Source: Candidatus Hydrogenedentota bacterium
Lineage (GTDB): Bacteria > Hydrogenedentota > Hydrogenedentia > Hydrogenedentales > JAGMZX01
Direction: 5' to 3'
DNA length: 43,394 nt
NCBI GenBank assembly: GCA_018005585.1
Contig: JAGMZX010000020.1
Span: 1-43,394, forward strand
Shown: piece after piece, positions 1-11,747 of the stretch
Numbering within the stretch: the first letter of the stretch is position 1
Layout: each line of letters begins with the position of its first letter
Position numbers and translations under genes: made by a program
The notes under the pieces: generated by a model
What the model was told of the DNA's origin: nothing
Seen by the model: only the letters and a program-made list of their open reading frames with translations
The model's database searches: none

Positions 1-2
1 CC

Positions 3-230
3 TCCACGACTCCCGGCGGGCAGGAGGACCCGGTAGGCAACGCCGTGCCGGACCGGCCCATGGGCACGGAAGGCGGCAACGATAACAAGAAGAACGGGGC
101 CATTGCCATACGCTGGAACGGCGAGCCGACGGACGTGCAGGGAATCATGAAAGAGTGGCGCATGATGACGACGGGAGGGGTGTATTCCAACGGCGTTACG
201 CTGCCTCCCGGCGCAACCACGGCCAAATAG
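3..230 (+). CDS. 3' end of an unidentified protein
   Basis: The reading frame is open from the left edge to a TAG at 228-230, so this is the C-terminal part (about 75 residues) of a gene that begins outside the window. A GTG at 45 could look like a start, but the frame continues upstream without a stop and there is no ribosome binding site before it. The residues are polar and Gly/Thr/Asn-rich (a GGNDNKK stretch, ending GVTLPPGATTAK) with no membrane segment. That suits the tail of an exported or pilin-like protein, but I recognise no family. It runs convergent to gyrA, with an inverted repeat between them. Confidence 0.5.
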   Translation, partial: STTPGGQEDPVGNAVPDRPMGTEGGNDNKKNGAIAIRWNGEPTDVQGIMKEWRMMTTGGVYSNGVTLPPGATTAK

Positions 231-252
231 CCGGCGCGCCAGCCAAACATAT

Positions 253-310
253 CGTGGCATGGGCGTCTTGCCCGTGATTGAGGAACATGGGCGGGACGCC
301 CATGCCACGG
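253..310. repeat. Large inverted repeat between convergent genes (terminator or REP-like element)
   Basis: The left arm 253-276 and right arm 286-309 are near-perfect reverse complements built on the core CGTGGCATGGGCGTC, with a few mismatches near the 9-base loop. The element sits between the stop of the partial plus-strand gene (230) and the stop of gyrA (318), where a bidirectional terminator would be expected. There is no clear U-tract. A dispersed palindromic repeat that also ends transcripts fits equally well. Confidence 0.6.
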
Positions 311-317
311 ATAGCGT

Positions 318-2864
318 TTATTCCTCCTCGTCGCCGGGCTGGTCGTCGGGTTCGGCGTCATCGTCCACCGGGCGCGGCGGCGGCAGCGGCTCGGCCATGG
401 CGGGGGCAGACTCCGTGACGGCTTCTTCCTGTTCCTCGGCGACGGCGCGGGCCACGGCGCTGACCTTTGCGCCCTCGTCCAGGCGCATGATGCGCACGCC
501 CTGCGTGTTGCGCCCGATGGCGCGGATATCGCGCACGGGCGTGCGAATGACGACGCCGTCCGTGGCGACAATGACGATGTCGTCCTCGTCATCCACCGTG
601 AGCATTTCGACCACCTTGCCGTTGCGCTCCGTGGTCTTCATGTTGATGATGCCCTGGCCGCCGCGATGTTGCATGCGGTACTCGCCGACGGTCGTGCGCT
701 TGCCGTAGCCGTTCTCGGACACGCTGAGCACGGTGCGTTCGTCGTGGGCGAGCGACATGCCGATGACGTAGTCCTCTTTACGGGCAAGCTTGATTCCGAT
801 GACGCCGCGCGTCTTTCTGCCCATGGACCGCACGTCCTTTTCGGGGAAGCGGATAGCCATGCCCGCGTGCGTGGCGATGAGGATGTTGTCTTTGCCCGAG
901 GTGATTTGCACGTCGATCAACTGGTCGTCGGGGTCGAGTTCGATGGCGATAATGCCGATGGCCCGCACGTTGCTGAAGTACTTGAGCGCCGTTTTCTTGA
1001 CAACGCCCTTGCGCGTGACCATGAAGACATGCTTGCCCTCTTCGCTCAGGTCGCGCACGGCCAGATAAGCCGTCACCTGCTCGCCTTCGGTGAGTTCGAG
1101 CAGGTTGACGATCGCGCGGCCCCGCGCCGTGCGGCTGGCCTTGGGCAGCTCGTGCACCTTGCGCCAGTACACCTTGCCCTTGTTCGTGAAAAACAAGATG
1201 TACTGGTGCGCGCTCGCGATGAATATGTCCTTGACGAAGTCCTCTTCCTTCGTCTCCATGCCGGCGACACCGCGCCCGCCCCGCCGCTGCTTGCGGTAGG
1301 TATCGACCGGTAGCCGCTTGATATAGCCCTGGCTCGAAACGGTAACCACCATGTTTTCATCGGCGATCAGGTCTTCAATCGAGAGGTCTTCCGCGCTCCC
1401 CTCGATAACGGTGCGCCGGGCGTCGCCGTATTTCTTTTTCACTTCCTCGATTTCCTTGCGAACCTCCGCCAGGACCGTGTCGCGCCCGGAAAGGATATGC
1501 CGCAGGCGCTCGATTTCCTTGAGCAGTTCCCGGTATTCCTTGAGCAGTTCGTCGCGTTCGAGGCCGGTCAGCTGGCGCAGGCGCATGGCCAGGATCGCAT
1601 TGGCCTGGGCTTCGCTGAATTCGAAGCGCTGGATCAGCCGGGCGCGCGCCTCGTCCACGTCCGCCGAACTACGGATGATGTGGATGACTTCGTCGATGAA
1701 GTCGATGGCCTTGAGCAGCCCCTCGAGGATATGCGCGCGATCCTCGGCCTTCTGCAGAAGAAAGCGCGTCCTGCGCTCGACGATCTCGGCCCGGTGCTCG
1801 ACGTAGAAGTAAATGATCTCGCGCAGCGGCAGCACGCGCGGCGCGTTGTTCACCAGCGCGAGCATGATGATGCTCTGGTTGCTCTGAAGCTGCGTATGCT
1901 TGTAAAGCTGGTTCAGGACCACCTGCGGCTCTTCGCCCTTGCGCAGTTCGATCACGAGCCGCATGCCGTCCTTGTCGGACTCGTCGCGCAGGTCCGTGAT
2001 GCCCTCGATGACCTTGTTGTGCACGAGCAGGGCGATCTTCTCGATGAGCGTCGTCTTGTTCACCTGGTAGGGAATCTCGGTGACGATGAGGCTTTCCTTG
2101 CCCGACTTCTTGTCCTGTTCGGTCAGGACGCGCGCGCGGACCGTGCAGCGGCCGCGCCCGGTGCGGTAGGCTTCGACGATGCCCTCTACGCCGCAGATGA
2201 TGCCGCCGGTCGGAAAATCGGGCCCGCGCACAAAGCGCATCAGGTCGTCGGACGTGGCGTCGGGGCGCCCGATGAAGTGGATGACCGCATCGCACACCTC
2301 GGTCAGGTTGTGCGGGGGCAGGCTCGTGGCCATGCCCACGGCAATGCCGTAGGAACCGTTTACGAGCAGATTCGGGATCGCCGAGGGCAGCACCTTGGGC
2401 TCCTGCTGGCTGCCGTCGAAGTTGTCCTGCATGTCGACGGTTTCTTTGTCGATATCGGCCAGCATTTCCGCCGCGATGGACGTCATGCGCGCTTCGGTGT
2501 ACCGGTAAGCCGCGGGGTTATCGCCGTCGATGGACCCGAAGTTGCCCTGCCCGTCCACCAGGGGGTAGCGCATGTTCCAGTCCTGCGCCATGCGCACGAG
2601 GGCGTCATAGACGGACTGATCGCCGTGGGGATGGAACTTGCCAAGGGCTTCGCCGACGATGGCCGCGCATTTGCGGTAGGGCCGGTTGTGCTGCAAGCCG
2701 ATCTGCTGCATCACGTAAAGGATGCGCCGGTGCACCGGCTTGAGACCGTCGCGCACGTCGGGCAGCGCGCGGCTCACGATGACGCTCATCGAATAATCCA
2801 GGAACGCGGTCTTGAGTTCCTGCTCGATGGCGACTGCCTTCACTCGTTCATGAGACGAAGCCAT
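318..2864 (-). CDS. gyrA: DNA gyrase subunit A
   Basis: GyrA is the DNA cleavage and rejoining subunit of gyrase, the ATP-driven type II topoisomerase that adds negative supercoils. The 848-residue product has the N-terminal breakage-reunion domain with catalytic Tyr122 in the AAYRYTEAR motif. The C-terminal beta-pinwheel carries a canonical GyrA box (QRRGGRG), which marks it as gyrase rather than topoisomerase IV ParC. I start at the ATG at 2864, which has AAGGA about 8 bases upstream; a GTG two codons earlier sits too close to that site. Residue 83 (E. coli numbering, which matches here through Tyr122) is Gln, where quinolone-sensitive enzymes usually have Ser; Asp87 is kept. The C-terminus is a long acidic tail. 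It lies 88 bases downstream of gyrB, probably in one operon. Confidence 0.98.
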   Translation of the reverse strand: MASSHERVKAVAIEQELKTAFLDYSMSVIVSRALPDVRDGLKPVHRRILYVMQQIGLQHNRPYRKCAAIVGEALGKFHPHGDQSVYDALVRMAQDWNMRYPLVDGQGNFGSIDGDNPAAYRYTEARMTSIAAEMLADIDKETVDMQDNFDGSQQEPKVLPSAIPNLLVNGSYGIAVGMATSLPPHNLTEVCDAVIHFIGRPDATSDDLMRFVRGPDFPTGGIICGVEGIVEAYRTGRGRCTVRARVLTEQDKKSGKESLIVTEIPYQVNKTTLIEKIALLVHNKVIEGITDLRDESDKDGMRLVIELRKGEEPQVVLNQLYKHTQLQSNQSIIMLALVNNAPRVLPLREIIYFYVEHRAEIVERRTRFLLQKAEDRAHILEGLLKAIDFIDEVIHIIRSSADVDEARARLIQRFEFSEAQANAILAMRLRQLTGLERDELLKEYRELLKEIERLRHILSGRDTVLAEVRKEIEEVKKKYGDARRTVIEGSAEDLSIEDLIADENMVVTVSSQGYIKRLPVDTYRKQRRGGRGVAGMETKEEDFVKDIFIASAHQYILFFTNKGKVYWRKVHELPKASRTARGRAIVNLLELTEGEQVTAYLAVRDLSEEGKHVFMVTRKGVVKKTALKYFSNVRAIGIIAIELDPDDQLIDVQITSGKDNILIATHAGMAIRFPEKDVRSMGRKTRGVIGIKLARKEDYVIGMSLAHDERTVLSVSENGYGKRTTVGEYRMQHRGGQGIINMKTTERNGKVVEMLTVDDEDDIVIVATDGVVIRTPVRDIRAIGRNTQGVRIMRLDEGAKVSAVARAVAEEQEEAVTESAPAMAEPLPPPRPVDDDAEPDDQPGDEEE

Positions 2865-2952
2865 TCCCACTTTCCTTCACTTGGTCCAACGAAACGGCGC
2901 GGACACCCTGCCCGCGTTTTCCATCGGCCCGCACAGCCGCAACGGGCCCGGG

Positions 2953-5479
<2,527 letters not shown>

Positions 5480-5615
5480 GCAAAAACGCAAGATTTTGCG
5501 CTTTGTAACCCATTGACATACCTGATCTTGTGGAGTAAGCGCAGAAACTTGCCTATTCCAAGCTGCAATTGCCGGGATTTTGCCGCCGGAAACACCCCGC
5601 TTATCAGTAGTTTGG

Positions 5616-5635
5616 AAAAACAGACCGTCCGGTCT
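5616..5635 (-). terminator. Possible rho-independent terminator after the SDR gene
   Basis: On the minus strand AGACCG-GA-CGGTCT forms a 5-6 bp stem, followed by G and five T. It lies 180 bases past the dehydrogenase stop codon, in the right orientation to end the CaiB-like/SDR transcript. The stem is short, so this is tentative. Confidence 0.4.
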
Positions 5636-5816
5636 TCTTTTGTTTAAATGGTTTTGTTTTAATGTTTTACATACAATAACTTCAACAAGAGGATTATCAG
5701 TAAATCACCATCTATCCCCATGCGCGCGCCGGGGGAACGCCGTATCCTGGGAATTGGGCGTATACCAGAACCGTTCCGAAGGCATCTTCCACCCCCTCTC
5801 CCGTGCCCGCAGCTTG

Positions 5817-6584
5817 TCACTTGGGCGGCATACGGAGAGCGCCATCGAGGCGAACCGTTTCGCCGTTCAGCATGGCATTCTCAACCACGTGCCGCGCCAG
5901 CGCGCCAAACTCGTCCGGGCGGCCCAGCCGGGACGGGAAAGGTATGGAAGCAGCGAGCGCTTGCTTGGCTTCTGGCGGCAATTGGTCGAACATGGGCGTA
6001 TCAAACAAGCCCGGCGCAATGGTGACAACACGGATGCCGCTGCGCGCAAACTCGCGCGCCGCGGGCAGCGTCATGCTTACTACGCCGCCCTTCGACGCCG
6101 CGTACGCCGCCTGCCCGATCTGGCCGTCGAACGCGGCAACCGATGCGGTATTGATGAAGACGCCACGCTCGCCGTTGCGGTCGGGCTCGAGTTTGAGCAT
6201 GGCATCGGCCGCGAGACGGATGACGTTGAACGTCCCGACCAGATTAATCTCGATGACGATCTTGAACAGGTCAAGCGGGTGCGGGCCCGCCTTGCTGCAA
6301 ACGCGTTGCGCGGCGCCGATGCCCGCGCAGTTCACCGCGCCGTGAAGTGCGCCGAACGTCTCGAGCGCGGCGGCGACCGTGGCGCGAACCTGAGCCTCCT
6401 CGGTCACGTTGCACATCGCGAAACGCGCCTGCGCGCCCAATGCGTCCGCGACAGCCCGTCCATTCCCCTCATTGACATCCGCGATGACCAAGTTCGCGCC
6501 GGCCTGCGCGAAAACGCGCGCCGCGCCCTCGCCGAGTCCGGACCCGCCGCCCGTGACGATAAAGGTCTTGCCCTGCAATTCCAT
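5817..6584 (-). CDS. Short-chain dehydrogenase, 3-hydroxyacyl-CoA dehydrogenase type II (HSD10)-like
   Basis: This 255-residue classical short-chain dehydrogenase has the Rossmann nucleotide motif TGGGSGLG (11-18), NCAG at 85-88 (normally NNAG) and the catalytic set Ser148, Tyr161 and Lys165 (YAASK). The whole pattern, including [28 protein letters not shown] and the [11 protein letters not shown] tail, resembles the HSD17B10 group. Those NAD-dependent enzymes oxidise 3-hydroxyacyl-CoA or 2-methyl-3-hydroxybutyryl-CoA. The ATG has a strong GGAGGAAG ribosome site. It lies 33 bases downstream of a CaiB/BaiF-like gene, so both may act on the same acyl-CoA. The substrate is inferred from family only. 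Confidence 0.85.
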   Translation of the reverse strand: MELQGKTFIVTGGGSGLGEGAARVFAQAGANLVIADVNEGNGRAVADALGAQARFAMCNVTEEAQVRATVAAALETFGALHGAVNCAGIGAAQRVCSKAGPHPLDLFKIVIEINLVGTFNVIRLAADAMLKLEPDRNGERGVFINTASVAAFDGQIGQAAYAASKGGVVSMTLPAAREFARSGIRVVTIAPGLFDTPMFDQLPPEAKQALAASIPFPSRLGRPDEFGALARHVVENAMLNGETVRLDGALRMPPK

Positions 6585-6617
6585 GACGTCTTCCTCCCAT
6601 CTTGGTTCCTTCAGACT

Positions 6618-7469
6618 CTATGAGATTCCGGCTGGTGGCGCGGCCTGGACGGCCGCGATCGGCAAGTCGCGCGCGGCAGCCCATGCCTGCCACTCCGCGG
6701 CGGTGCGCGTGGCAAATACCGCCTGAAGGTCTTCGTGCTCCGCACGCGCGAGGCTCAATTCACGTTTGAGGCGCTCAAGAAAGTGCGTTTCGAGCGCCGC
6801 CACGGCCAGCCAACCGTCCTTCGTCTTGTACAAGTTGTAATTTGGCAATCCGCCGCCCAGCAGTCCTTGAGGAGTCGTGACGCGATGCCGCAGCGGCGCT
6901 GCAAACGCCTCCGCGGCGTCCGCCAACGCCACAAGGCACTGTCCGCTGCCGCAACCGCGGTCGCGCGCGTGGAGCAGCGCGAGACCCGCGAGCGCGGCTC
7001 GTTCCGCCCCGGCAAGGTCCGCAATCAGCGTGGGTGGCAGGCGCGGCGGCGCCACGAGGCCGTGTGCGGCAACATAGGTAAGGTCATGCCCCGCTCGATT
7101 CTCTTCAGGCGCTAGGTGACCGACGATGGCGACGTGACACAGCTTGGGATATGCAGCGTGCAGCGTTCCCCAGTCGAGGCGGAGATTCTCCAGCGCGGCG
7201 GGACGGCTCGAGGTCAGGAGCAGGTCGGCGGCCGCCAGGTACTCCCCTAGTTGTACGCGCTGTTCCGGGTCCTTGAGGTCGAGCGTCACGACGCGCATGC
7301 CCCGGGTCATTTCGGCATACCACGCGGGACACGCGTAGGCGAGGGGGTCTCCTGAAGGGGGCTCAATCTTCGTCACGTGAGCGCCCAGATCCCGCAGTCG
7401 CGCCGCAGTGACGGGACCGGGGATGTTGGTTGCGATACAGGTCACGCGGACATCGTCAAGAGCCGGCAT
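6618..7469 (-). CDS. CaiB/BaiF CoA-transferase family protein, short form
   Basis: The 283-residue product resembles the N-terminal two thirds of family III CoA-transferases and alpha-methylacyl-CoA racemases. It has the opening Rossmann segment (PGPVTAARLRDLGAHVTKIEPPSGD) and the LIADLAGA segment, where the Asp aligns with the catalytic aspartate of the family. It also has NYNLYKTKDGWLAVAALE, typical of these proteins. Usual members are 380-410 residues, so this one is short at the C-terminus. The ATG at 7469 has GGAG six bases upstream; in-frame starts at 7481 and 7661 lack such a site and add unconserved residues. It is probably co-transcribed with the dehydrogenase downstream. Transferase, racemase or inactive paralogue cannot be told apart here. 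Confidence 0.75.
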   Translation of the reverse strand: MPALDDVRVTCIATNIPGPVTAARLRDLGAHVTKIEPPSGDPLAYACPAWYAEMTRGMRVVTLDLKDPEQRVQLGEYLAAADLLLTSSRPAALENLRLDWGTLHAAYPKLCHVAIVGHLAPEENRAGHDLTYVAAHGLVAPPRLPPTLIADLAGAERAALAGLALLHARDRGCGSGQCLVALADAAEAFAAPLRHRVTTPQGLLGGGLPNYNLYKTKDGWLAVAALETHFLERLKRELSLARAEHEDLQAVFATRTAAEWQAWAAARDLPIAAVQAAPPAGIS

Positions 7470-7768
7470 CAAATACTCCATTTCAGGAATGCGCTCACGT
7501 GTGTGTGCAAGCCCGCTGGCGCCTTGTCCTTCGCGAAACACGCTCCGCGGCAAGCAGGTCTCCGGGCGGCAAGCCGGGGCACTTCCCATGAAACGCAGCA
7601 ATACGTTAGCGAACCTGCAAGACAACCCACTTGGCCCTGTTTCCAAAAGGGCCGGACACATCGAGTCGCACTGCTGGCGGCAAGGGTAATGGAGCGCACG
7701 GCGCTTTTCAATCTCACCGCGCGTTCAAGGCGGTGCCTCTCGTCAGCGGCGGGTTGCACGCGGAAGTC
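7470..7768. other. Intergenic region with a hairpin
   Basis: I see no convincing gene in these 299 bases between the sensor kinase stop and the CaiB-like start. A hairpin GGCCCT/AGGGCC (7633-7638 with 7648-7653, 9-base loop) lies about 115 bases after the kinase stop. It could be part of a terminator, but it has no T-run on either side. Confidence 0.4.
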
Positions 7769-10678
7769 TTATTCGCTGGCGGTTTCCGCAATTACGGCCT
7801 TGAGGAATTCGCCTTCCCAGGCATTGCCTTCAAGCACCTGGCGCAGTTCGTGAAACTCACGGTCCAGGTCCTCCGCCAGCACGGAAACCGCGTCCATGCC
7901 ATTCGTCTGCGCGCGCTTCTCGATTTCGAGCGCTATCTCGTGAACGCGCGTGCCGCCTACGGACGAAGCGGCGCCCTGAATCGAGTGCGCGAGCCTGTGC
8001 ACGCCTTCCGCATCGCGATTGACAATGGCATCCCGCAATTCGCTCAGACGCGCCGGCATATGTTGCAGGAATACGCTCGAAATGCGTTTGAACATGCCCA
8101 GCTTGCCGCCCGTCACCCAGATCGCCTGCTTCGTATTCAGCACCAGCGATTCGCCCTGCTCCGGTGCAGTAGCATCCTTGCCCGGGCCCGTATCGCCTTC
8201 CGGTTGAGCGCCGCGCTCGGGCAGCCAACGGTGCAGGACTTTCAAGACATTCTGCGGGTCCACCGGCTTGCTGATGTAGTCGTCCATGCCCGCGGCGAGA
8301 CAGCGCTCGCGATCGCCCTTCATCGCGTGGGCGGTCATGGCTATGATGGGCGTGTGCCGCTCTTCGCCTTCTACTTTGCGGATTTCCGCCGTGCTTTCGA
8401 ACCCGTCCATCTTCGGCATCTGACAGTCCATGAAGATGATATCGTACTTCTCGCTGCGCTGCAGGATCATGGCCTGCTCTCCATCGCACGCCACGGTGAC
8501 GAGACACCCGAAACTCTGCAGAATCTCGCGGGCTACCTGCTGATTCACGAAGTTGTCTTCCGCGACAAGCACGCGCGCATTGATGACCGGAGTCAGCTTT
8601 TCCCGCGCCTGTGCCAAGGCGCCCCGGTTCTCGGCGATGGTGTGGCGCGTGATAAGCCCGATATCCTCGCCGCGCAAGCGTGCGGACCACAGCATGGCAA
8701 TGGCGTCCATCAGTTCGCTCTGGCGGATGGGCCGGGTGAGATAAGCGGCATATCCGAGTTCCTGCATGCGTTGCGCATCGCCCCGCTGGCCAAAGGCCGT
8801 GACGAGAATCAGCAGCGTATCAGACAGGATGGGGTCGGACTTGATGGTGCGCCCGAGCGATTCCCCCCCGACACTGGGCATCTGGTCGTCAATGAGAGCC
8901 ACGTGAAACGGCTTGCCTTCCTCCACGGCCGAGCGCATCGCCTTGATCGCGTCCGTGCTGGACGCGACCGTCTTCGCTTCCATGGACCACGCGGTAACCT
9001 GCTCGTAAAAGACGCGCCGGTTCACCGCGCTGGGATCCACTATCAGCACGCGGATGCCCGCGAGGTCGGCGCGCGGCTCGGACGCGGCAGGGATGCCCTT
9101 ATCGAGTTCGAGGAACAGCGTGAAATAGAAGCGGGAACCGACCCCTTCGCGGCTCTGGACGCCAATCGTGCCGCCCATCAACTCCACCAGATGTTTCGAG
9201 ATAGCCAGACCGAGCCCCGTGCCGCCGTATTCACGCGCAACCTCGGGACTGGCCTGGGCAAAGCGGCCGAAGATCTCGTTCAGCTTGTCTTCGGGCGTGC
9301 CGATGCCGGTGTCTTCGACGACAAAACGCATGGAGGCCGTGGTGCTCGTCAGGCCCGTGCATTCCACGTTGATGAGCACGTATCCCTCATGCGTGAACTT
9401 GATGGCGTTCCCCACGAGGTTGGTCAGCACCTGGCGGATGCGCCCGGCGTCGCCGACCAGGCGGCGCGGCGCGCTCGGGGGATAGCGCAGGATCAGCGAG
9501 AGGCCTTTCTCTTCGGCGCGCGGCGACAGAAGTTCGATGATGTCTTCGCAAGCCACCTGAAGGTCGAGCGCGATCGGTTCAATCACGAGTTGGCCCACCT
9601 CGACCCGGGAGTAATCGAGAATGTCGCCGATGACCTTGAGCACGTCGCGCCCGGAGCGCTGGATGGCTTCGGCGAACTTGCGTTGCCGCGCCGTGAGCGA
9701 CGTCGAGAGCATCAATTCCGTCATGCCGATGACGCCGTTCATGGGCGTGCGGATTTCGTGGCTCATGGTGGCAAGAAAATCACTCTTGGACCGGCTCGCG
9801 GCTTCAGCGGCGTCCTTGGCCGCCTGCAGTTCCGCTTCGGCCTTCTTGCGTTCCTGCACCTCGCGGCCCAATTCCGCCTCCGTCCGCTTGTGCTGTTCGA
9901 TTTCCTGCCGCAACTGGTGCGTGCGCTGTTCGACCCGGTCCTCCAATTCGGAGCGCGCGTCCATCAATGCATGCTCGCGGCGCTCAATCTCGGCCAGCAT
10001 GTCGTTGAACTTGTCCGCAAGCTCGCCGATTTCGTCGTTGCTCTGCTTCACGGCCCGCATCGCGAAGTCTTTCTCGCGCGACACCAGTTCAGACAGCAGC
10101 GTGAGGTGCGCGAGGGGCCGCGTGATCATCTTCTGCATACTCAAGGACAGCGCGAAGGCGAGAAGCGCGCACATGACGACAATCACAAACGCGCTGACGA
10201 CATACGTCAAAATCGTGGAACGCAGGAAAGATGCGTCCGCCCGGATGTAGAGCGTGCCCTTGACCCGTTCGAGGTGGTCTCGGATCGGCTCAAAAACGTG
10301 GAGGTGGCCGGTCTGGAAATAGGAACGCGCTTCGAGCGGGGGCCGTTCCGGAAACACTTCGCGTGCCTGCATCCGCGAGTAGTGAGCATATGGCGCGCCC
10401 TTCTCATCGTACAGGCACGCGGCCTCGATCCGCGGATTCGATTCGAGCTTGTGCAGCTTGTCCTGGGCGAATCCGTGGAACTCCGGCGTGAAGGGCCGCA
10501 CCATCTCGGAACCGGCATAGGTAGCGCTCAGGACGATTTCATTTTTCAGGGATTGGCCCAGGAAGGAGATTTCGAAGCGGACAAGCAACGCGCACGCCAA
10601 CAGCAGCACAACCAAGGTGCATACCATGACGATGAAAATGAGCTTGACCTTTATCGAACGATTCTCAAGAATGCTCAC
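7769..10678 (-). CDS. Hybrid sensor histidine kinase with two receivers and an HPt domain
   Basis: This 969-residue membrane-bound phosphorelay protein has TM1 (about 12-33), an extracytoplasmic sensor region (34-152) and TM2 (154-180). HAMP (180-235) and a coiled coil (235-295) follow, then HisKA with His307 ([10 protein letters not shown]) and HATPase_c (N box LVGNAIKF near 421-428, G boxes EDTGIG and [10 protein letters not shown]). Receiver 1 spans about 540-665, receiver 2 about 702-820, and an HPt domain carries His898 ([10 protein letters not shown]). Receiver 2 is canonical (AEDN, Asp751, SKP). Receiver 1 keeps Asp597 but has VDPS for the acidic pair and Arg in place of the conserved Lys, so it is probably degenerate. 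The start is a GTG with AGGAGAGGG upstream. No response regulator gene is adjacent, so the output is unknown. Confidence 0.93.
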   Translation of the reverse strand: MSILENRSIKVKLIFIVMVCTLVVLLLACALLVRFEISFLGQSLKNEIVLSATYAGSEMVRPFTPEFHGFAQDKLHKLESNPRIEAACLYDEKGAPYAHYSRMQAREVFPERPPLEARSYFQTGHLHVFEPIRDHLERVKGTLYIRADASFLRSTILTYVVSAFVIVVMCALLAFALSLSMQKMITRPLAHLTLLSELVSREKDFAMRAVKQSNDEIGELADKFNDMLAEIERREHALMDARSELEDRVEQRTHQLRQEIEQHKRTEAELGREVQERKKAEAELQAAKDAAEAASRSKSDFLATMSHEIRTPMNGVIGMTELMLSTSLTARQRKFAEAIQRSGRDVLKVIGDILDYSRVEVGQLVIEPIALDLQVACEDIIELLSPRAEEKGLSLILRYPPSAPRRLVGDAGRIRQVLTNLVGNAIKFTHEGYVLINVECTGLTSTTASMRFVVEDTGIGTPEDKLNEIFGRFAQASPEVAREYGGTGLGLAISKHLVELMGGTIGVQSREGVGSRFYFTLFLELDKGIPAASEPRADLAGIRVLIVDPSAVNRRVFYEQVTAWSMEAKTVASSTDAIKAMRSAVEEGKPFHVALIDDQMPSVGGESLGRTIKSDPILSDTLLILVTAFGQRGDAQRMQELGYAAYLTRPIRQSELMDAIAMLWSARLRGEDIGLITRHTIAENRGALAQAREKLTPVINARVLVAEDNFVNQQVAREILQSFGCLVTVACDGEQAMILQRSEKYDIIFMDCQMPKMDGFESTAEIRKVEGEERHTPIIAMTAHAMKGDRERCLAAGMDDYISKPVDPQNVLKVLHRWLPERGAQPEGDTGPGKDATAPEQGESLVLNTKQAIWVTGGKLGMFKRISSVFLQHMPARLSELRDAIVNRDAEGVHRLAHSIQGAASSVGGTRVHEIALEIEKRAQTNGMDAVSVLAEDLDREFHELRQVLEGNAWEGEFLKAVIAETASE

Positions 10679-10967
10679 GCCAACCCTCTCCTGACCACGA
10701 CCTCTCCATGCATCTTAGCCCTCAACGGCCCGAAAACGCACGCTCCGCTGTCTATAGCCTACCACAAAATCGAGGAAAACACACCACGCACATTCCGCTT
10801 ATTGCAGGAACAGCGGAGCGTTGGCAACATGCTAAACGGCTTATTATCATTTTTCGTATATTAGACCGCCTGCACGGAAACGTACCGCCGAGACCTCCAA
10901 GAACTGCGTTGCGGTCTTTTCCCCGCTCTGATAGAGTGAAGACGTTGGGAAGAGAGGGAGTTCCCCC
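10679..10967. other. Divergent intergenic region, sensor kinase / zinc-ribbon protein
   Basis: This 289-base stretch separates two divergent genes and should hold a promoter for each. On the plus strand TTGGCA (10821-10826) is followed by TATTAT (10842-10847, 15-base spacing) or TTATCA (10844-10849, 17-base spacing) in a short AT-rich patch. No -10/-35 pair stands out on the minus strand. No gene is seen. Confidence 0.35.
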
Positions 10968-11606
10968 ATGGAGTGCGTGGTTTGTGAGGTACGGCTGGCC
11001 GCCGGGAGGTGCCCGGTTTGTGGGCGGCCGCTGTGCGAGATGTGTGGAACGCTATGCGAGGCCTGTGGGCGGCCCTCGTGCGGCGGTCACGCACAATGGA
11101 CCACGTCCGGGCAGGCGTTGTGTAAGAAGTGCGCGGAGAAGAATCGTGTTCCGCGGCCGGAGCCGCCGCCCGCAAAACGCGAGCCGGCGCCGGCCTCAAC
11201 GAGTTTCGCCGCGCTTCACGAGACGCTGCCGGAAGTGGAACGGGACTACCCGGAAACCGCAGACCGGGGCCCTAGACAGAAGGAAATCTCGGCAAAGGCG
11301 CTCACGGGGAGTTCCCCAAAACCGACGCCCATGTGGGTTTCGAGTCTATTCACGGGCGGGATGTCCTGGGTGTTGCTGATACCTCTGGTTCCGTTCACAT
11401 CCCGCAGCAACATCTTTCACGCAGCGCAACCCTGGATGTCGTATTGTATTGTATTCCTCGGGCTGGGCACCATGCTGTGGGCCGGCGCCGGAACGCTGGG
11501 GCAGGGTCCGCGAAAAGAGCGCTGGCTGTGCCTTATGGGCGCGGCTATCGGATTAGCGGCGGCCTTGGTCGCGTTCCTGGTCCGAACCCCGGCGGCAACC
11601 GGCTGA
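10968..11606 (+). CDS. Zinc-ribbon membrane protein of unknown function
   Basis: The 212-residue product begins with a Cys-rich segment (residues 3-55) containing several CxxC pairs (CVVC, CPVC, CEMC, CEAC, CKKC) and a His, which suits one or two treble-clef or B-box-like zinc sites. A Pro/Ala/Glu-rich linker follows (60-120). The C-terminal half has three hydrophobic segments, roughly 125-145, 155-175 and 185-206, that look membrane-spanning. The ATG has GGGAG seven bases upstream. Combined zinc-ribbon and membrane-helix architecture is common in uncharacterised proteins, and I cannot name a function. A 35-codon membrane ORF follows 25 bases downstream. Confidence 0.75.
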   Translation: MECVVCEVRLAAGRCPVCGRPLCEMCGTLCEACGRPSCGGHAQWTTSGQALCKKCAEKNRVPRPEPPPAKREPAPASTSFAALHETLPEVERDYPETADRGPRQKEISAKALTGSSPKPTPMWVSSLFTGGMSWVLLIPLVPFTSRSNIFHAAQPWMSYCIVFLGLGTMLWAGAGTLGQGPRKERWLCLMGAAIGLAAALVAFLVRTPAATG

Positions 11607-11631
11607 CGCACACGCGACGGAGACGGCAGCA

Positions 11632-11739
11632 ATGGAAATCGTGGATAGTGTGGCCGCGTTCGTGGCCGCGAACAAGTGGTGGTTCCTCGTGGCCATCCCG
11701 CTCGTGCTGGCTATAGCCGTCGTCAAAGGGCGCGGCTGA
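11632..11739 (+). CDS. Small single-pass membrane protein, 35 residues
   Basis: An ATG at 11632 with GGAG nine bases upstream opens a 35-codon frame ending in TGA at 11737-11739. The peptide has an acidic start (MEIVDS), a Lys-Trp-Trp interface (NKWWF), a hydrophobic stretch of about 15 residues (FLVAIPLVLAIAVV) and a basic end (KGRG), the layout of a one-pass membrane peptide with the C-terminus in the cytoplasm. It starts 25 bases after the zinc-ribbon gene, probably in the same transcript. No family is recognised. Confidence 0.55.
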   Translation: MEIVDSVAAFVAANKWWFLVAIPLVLAIAVVKGRG

Positions 11740-11747
11740 GACGGAGG

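Noticed and set aside
5513-5518. Perfect TTGACA on the plus strand as a promoter
   Set aside because: No acceptable -10 box at 16-18 bases and no plus-strand gene downstream.
7470-7661. N-terminal extension of the CaiB-like protein to position 7661
   Set aside because: The added residues do not resemble the family and lack a ribosome site, whereas the ATG at 7469 has GGAG.
7631-10864. 1077-codon open frame opposite the sensor kinase
   Set aside because: The minus-strand kinase has a full set of domains and motifs; the plus-strand frame is rich in Arg, His and Ala with no recognisable domain.
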